Shown here: in pieces, positions 6,052-6,957 of the stretch
Numbering within the stretch: the first letter of the stretch is position 1
Layout of the letters: the number at the start of each line of letters is the position of its first letter
Source of the DNA: Kiritimatiellota bacterium
Lineage (GTDB): Bacteria > Verrucomicrobiota > Kiritimatiellia > RFP12 > UBA1067
Assembly (NCBI GenBank): GCA_009777165.1
Contig: WRML01000111.1
Location: 1 to 6,957 of the forward strand
Direction: 5' to 3'
DNA length: 6,957 bases
Position numbers and translations under genes: made by a program
Notes under the pieces: model-generated
Seen by the model: only the letters and a program-made list of their open reading frames with translations
What the model was told of the DNA's origin: nothing
The model's database searches: none

Positions 6052-6942
6052 TCACTTGATGACGATCACACCCGTGATGGAGCCGTAGGCTACGGGGTCG
6101 TGCAAGTTCCACACACAGGCCCCCTCCCCGTCGAACTCGAGGATCTGCCACCCGTTCTTGCTGTCCTCCGCGCCGTGCCCGTTCCAGTTCGCGACGATGA
6201 GGTTGCCGTTCGCCAGCTCCACGACCCCGGCGTAGAAATTATTCTTCAGGCCCTCGGGCATCTTCGCCTCGAACGTCGTCAGGATGGCCCCGTCCTCCGC
6301 ATACGCATAGGCCTGGCGCGCGAAGCCGCCACCGACCCAGTACCCCCCGGCCTTGCGCGGGATCGCCATGTAGGCGTTACGGTCACGCGGCAGCTTGTAC
6401 ATCTGCAACGCCGTCCCCTCGCCGTCACCGCCCGCCGCGAGCCGGCCCTTGAGGATGCCGTCGTTCCACGCCAGCAACACGTCGCCGTTGGGCAGACGCG
6501 TCATCATCCGCAGGTAATGGATGCCGCGGAAGACGCACTTGCCCTTCAGCTGGCGGTCCGCCGAGAACGTATAGACCACGACGGCGTCCTTGTCGTCAAC
6601 CCTCTGGTTCGTCCCCGCGATGAACCCCCCGTCGGGCAGGTCGCACACGCTCGTGAGCCCCCCCAACGCATCGTGCGAGAACGTGTCCACGGCCTTGCGC
6701 TCCTTGAGGTCCGTGACGGTGAACCCCTTGCCCGAGACCGAGCGGTATTTGCCCTCCCCACACACGCGCAAATCCCACACGGGGCGCGGCGCCGGGACAG
6801 AGAACGAGTTGGCCGGTTCGAATTGGTCAACGTAATGAATGGCCCCCCGCGACTCATCCCCCAGCACGAGGACGTGACGGATCGGCTCGGCCGCCGCAAC
6901 CCCCGCAGCCGCCGCAACAGTAGCAATGATACAAGAACGCAT
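6052..6942 (-). CDS. Secreted beta-propeller-like protein of unknown function
   Basis: A 296-residue protein with a clear Sec signal: MRSC, a hydrophobic Ala/Val core and an AAA cleavage site after residue 18. The mature part shows repeated short beta-strand units of propeller type, with DLPDGGFIAGTN (101-112), RLPNGDVLLAWN (149-160) and ELANGNLIVANWNGHG (242-257); the LPDG/LPNG turn followed by strand residues is typical of SMP-30/NHL/PQQ-like folds. The stretch WNGHGAED (253-260) and the end with HDP (281-283) and GSITGVIVI look like the most conserved parts, but I cannot assign an enzyme activity. The ATG start is well supported by AAAGGAG (6947-6953), four bases upstream. The gene ends six bases before pflA, so the two are probably co-transcribed; whether the pairing is functional is unknown. 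I recall similar secreted proteins from PVC-group genomes. Confidence 0.75.
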   Translation of the reverse strand: MRSCIIATVAAAAGVAAAEPIRHVLVLGDESRGAIHYVDQFEPANSFSVPAPRPVWDLRVCGEGKYRSVSGKGFTVTDLKERKAVDTFSHDALGGLTSVCDLPDGGFIAGTNQRVDDKDAVVVYTFSADRQLKGKCVFRGIHYLRMMTRLPNGDVLLAWNDGILKGRLAAGGDGEGTALQMYKLPRDRNAYMAIPRKAGGYWVGGGFARQAYAYAEDGAILTTFEAKMPEGLKNNFYAGVVELANGNLIVANWNGHGAEDSKNGWQILEFDGEGACVWNLHDPVAYGSITGVIVIK

Positions 6943-6946
6943 AAGA

Positions 6947-6953
6947 CTCCTTT
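6947..6953 (-). promoter_or_regulatory. Strong ribosome binding site of the secreted propeller gene
   Basis: AAAGGAG on the minus strand, four bases before the ATG at 6940-6942, a near-perfect Shine-Dalgarno match. It confirms the annotated start, which also gives a correctly placed signal peptide. Any promoter lies beyond the window edge. Confidence 0.7.
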
Positions 6954-6957
6954 GTGT

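Overview
The window looks like chromosomal DNA of an uncultured anaerobe. It is GC-rich with strongly C/G-ending codons. It combines a very large BspA-type leucine-rich-repeat (LRR) surface protein, a pyruvate formate-lyase activating enzyme, a bacterial V-type ATPase proteolipid, a Tat-exported hydroxypyruvate-isomerase-like protein and a secreted beta-propeller-like protein. That mix, and the way the LRR protein ends (a fibronectin-like domain closing in FFKLRAVK), resembles host-associated members of the PVC group (Kiritimatiellota/Verrucomicrobiota/Lentisphaerota). The taxonomic placement is an inference from gene content, not proven by any marker gene here.

Layout. The left half (3-3629, + strand) is one long LRR reading frame that enters from outside the window. 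It is built of four homologous modules (the first partial), each a block of BspA/TpLRR repeats followed by a roughly 60-residue linker, and it ends in a C-terminal beta-sandwich-like domain. The frame is cut once by an in-frame TGA at 1527-1529, exactly where the other three modules carry TGG (Trp), and then stays open for another 2.1 kb. It is therefore a recently broken gene, a read-through case, or a base error.

The convergent intergenic region (3630-3823) has no gene but is rich in potential structure: several short hairpins and a four-tract G-quadruplex motif on the minus strand.

The right half is entirely minus-strand. In order of transcription it holds a secreted beta-propeller-like protein (6942-6052), pflA (6045-5332, six bases behind it, GTG start), atpK/ntpK encoding the V-type ATPase K subunit (5227-4784, with its own likely sigma70-type promoter), and a Tat-signal sugar isomerase/epimerase (4702-3824). 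PflA activates pyruvate formate-lyase by making its glycyl radical, which fits anaerobic fermentation. The K subunit forms the ion-translocating rotor ring of a H+ or Na+ V-ATPase. Neither the partner pflB nor any other V-ATPase gene is in the window, so the four genes read as a co-directional cluster rather than one pathway.

No tRNA, rRNA, CRISPR array, transposase or phage gene was seen. I found no convincing new biological system. The best leads are the interrupted modular LRR gene with its C12 tract and the structured intergenic region.
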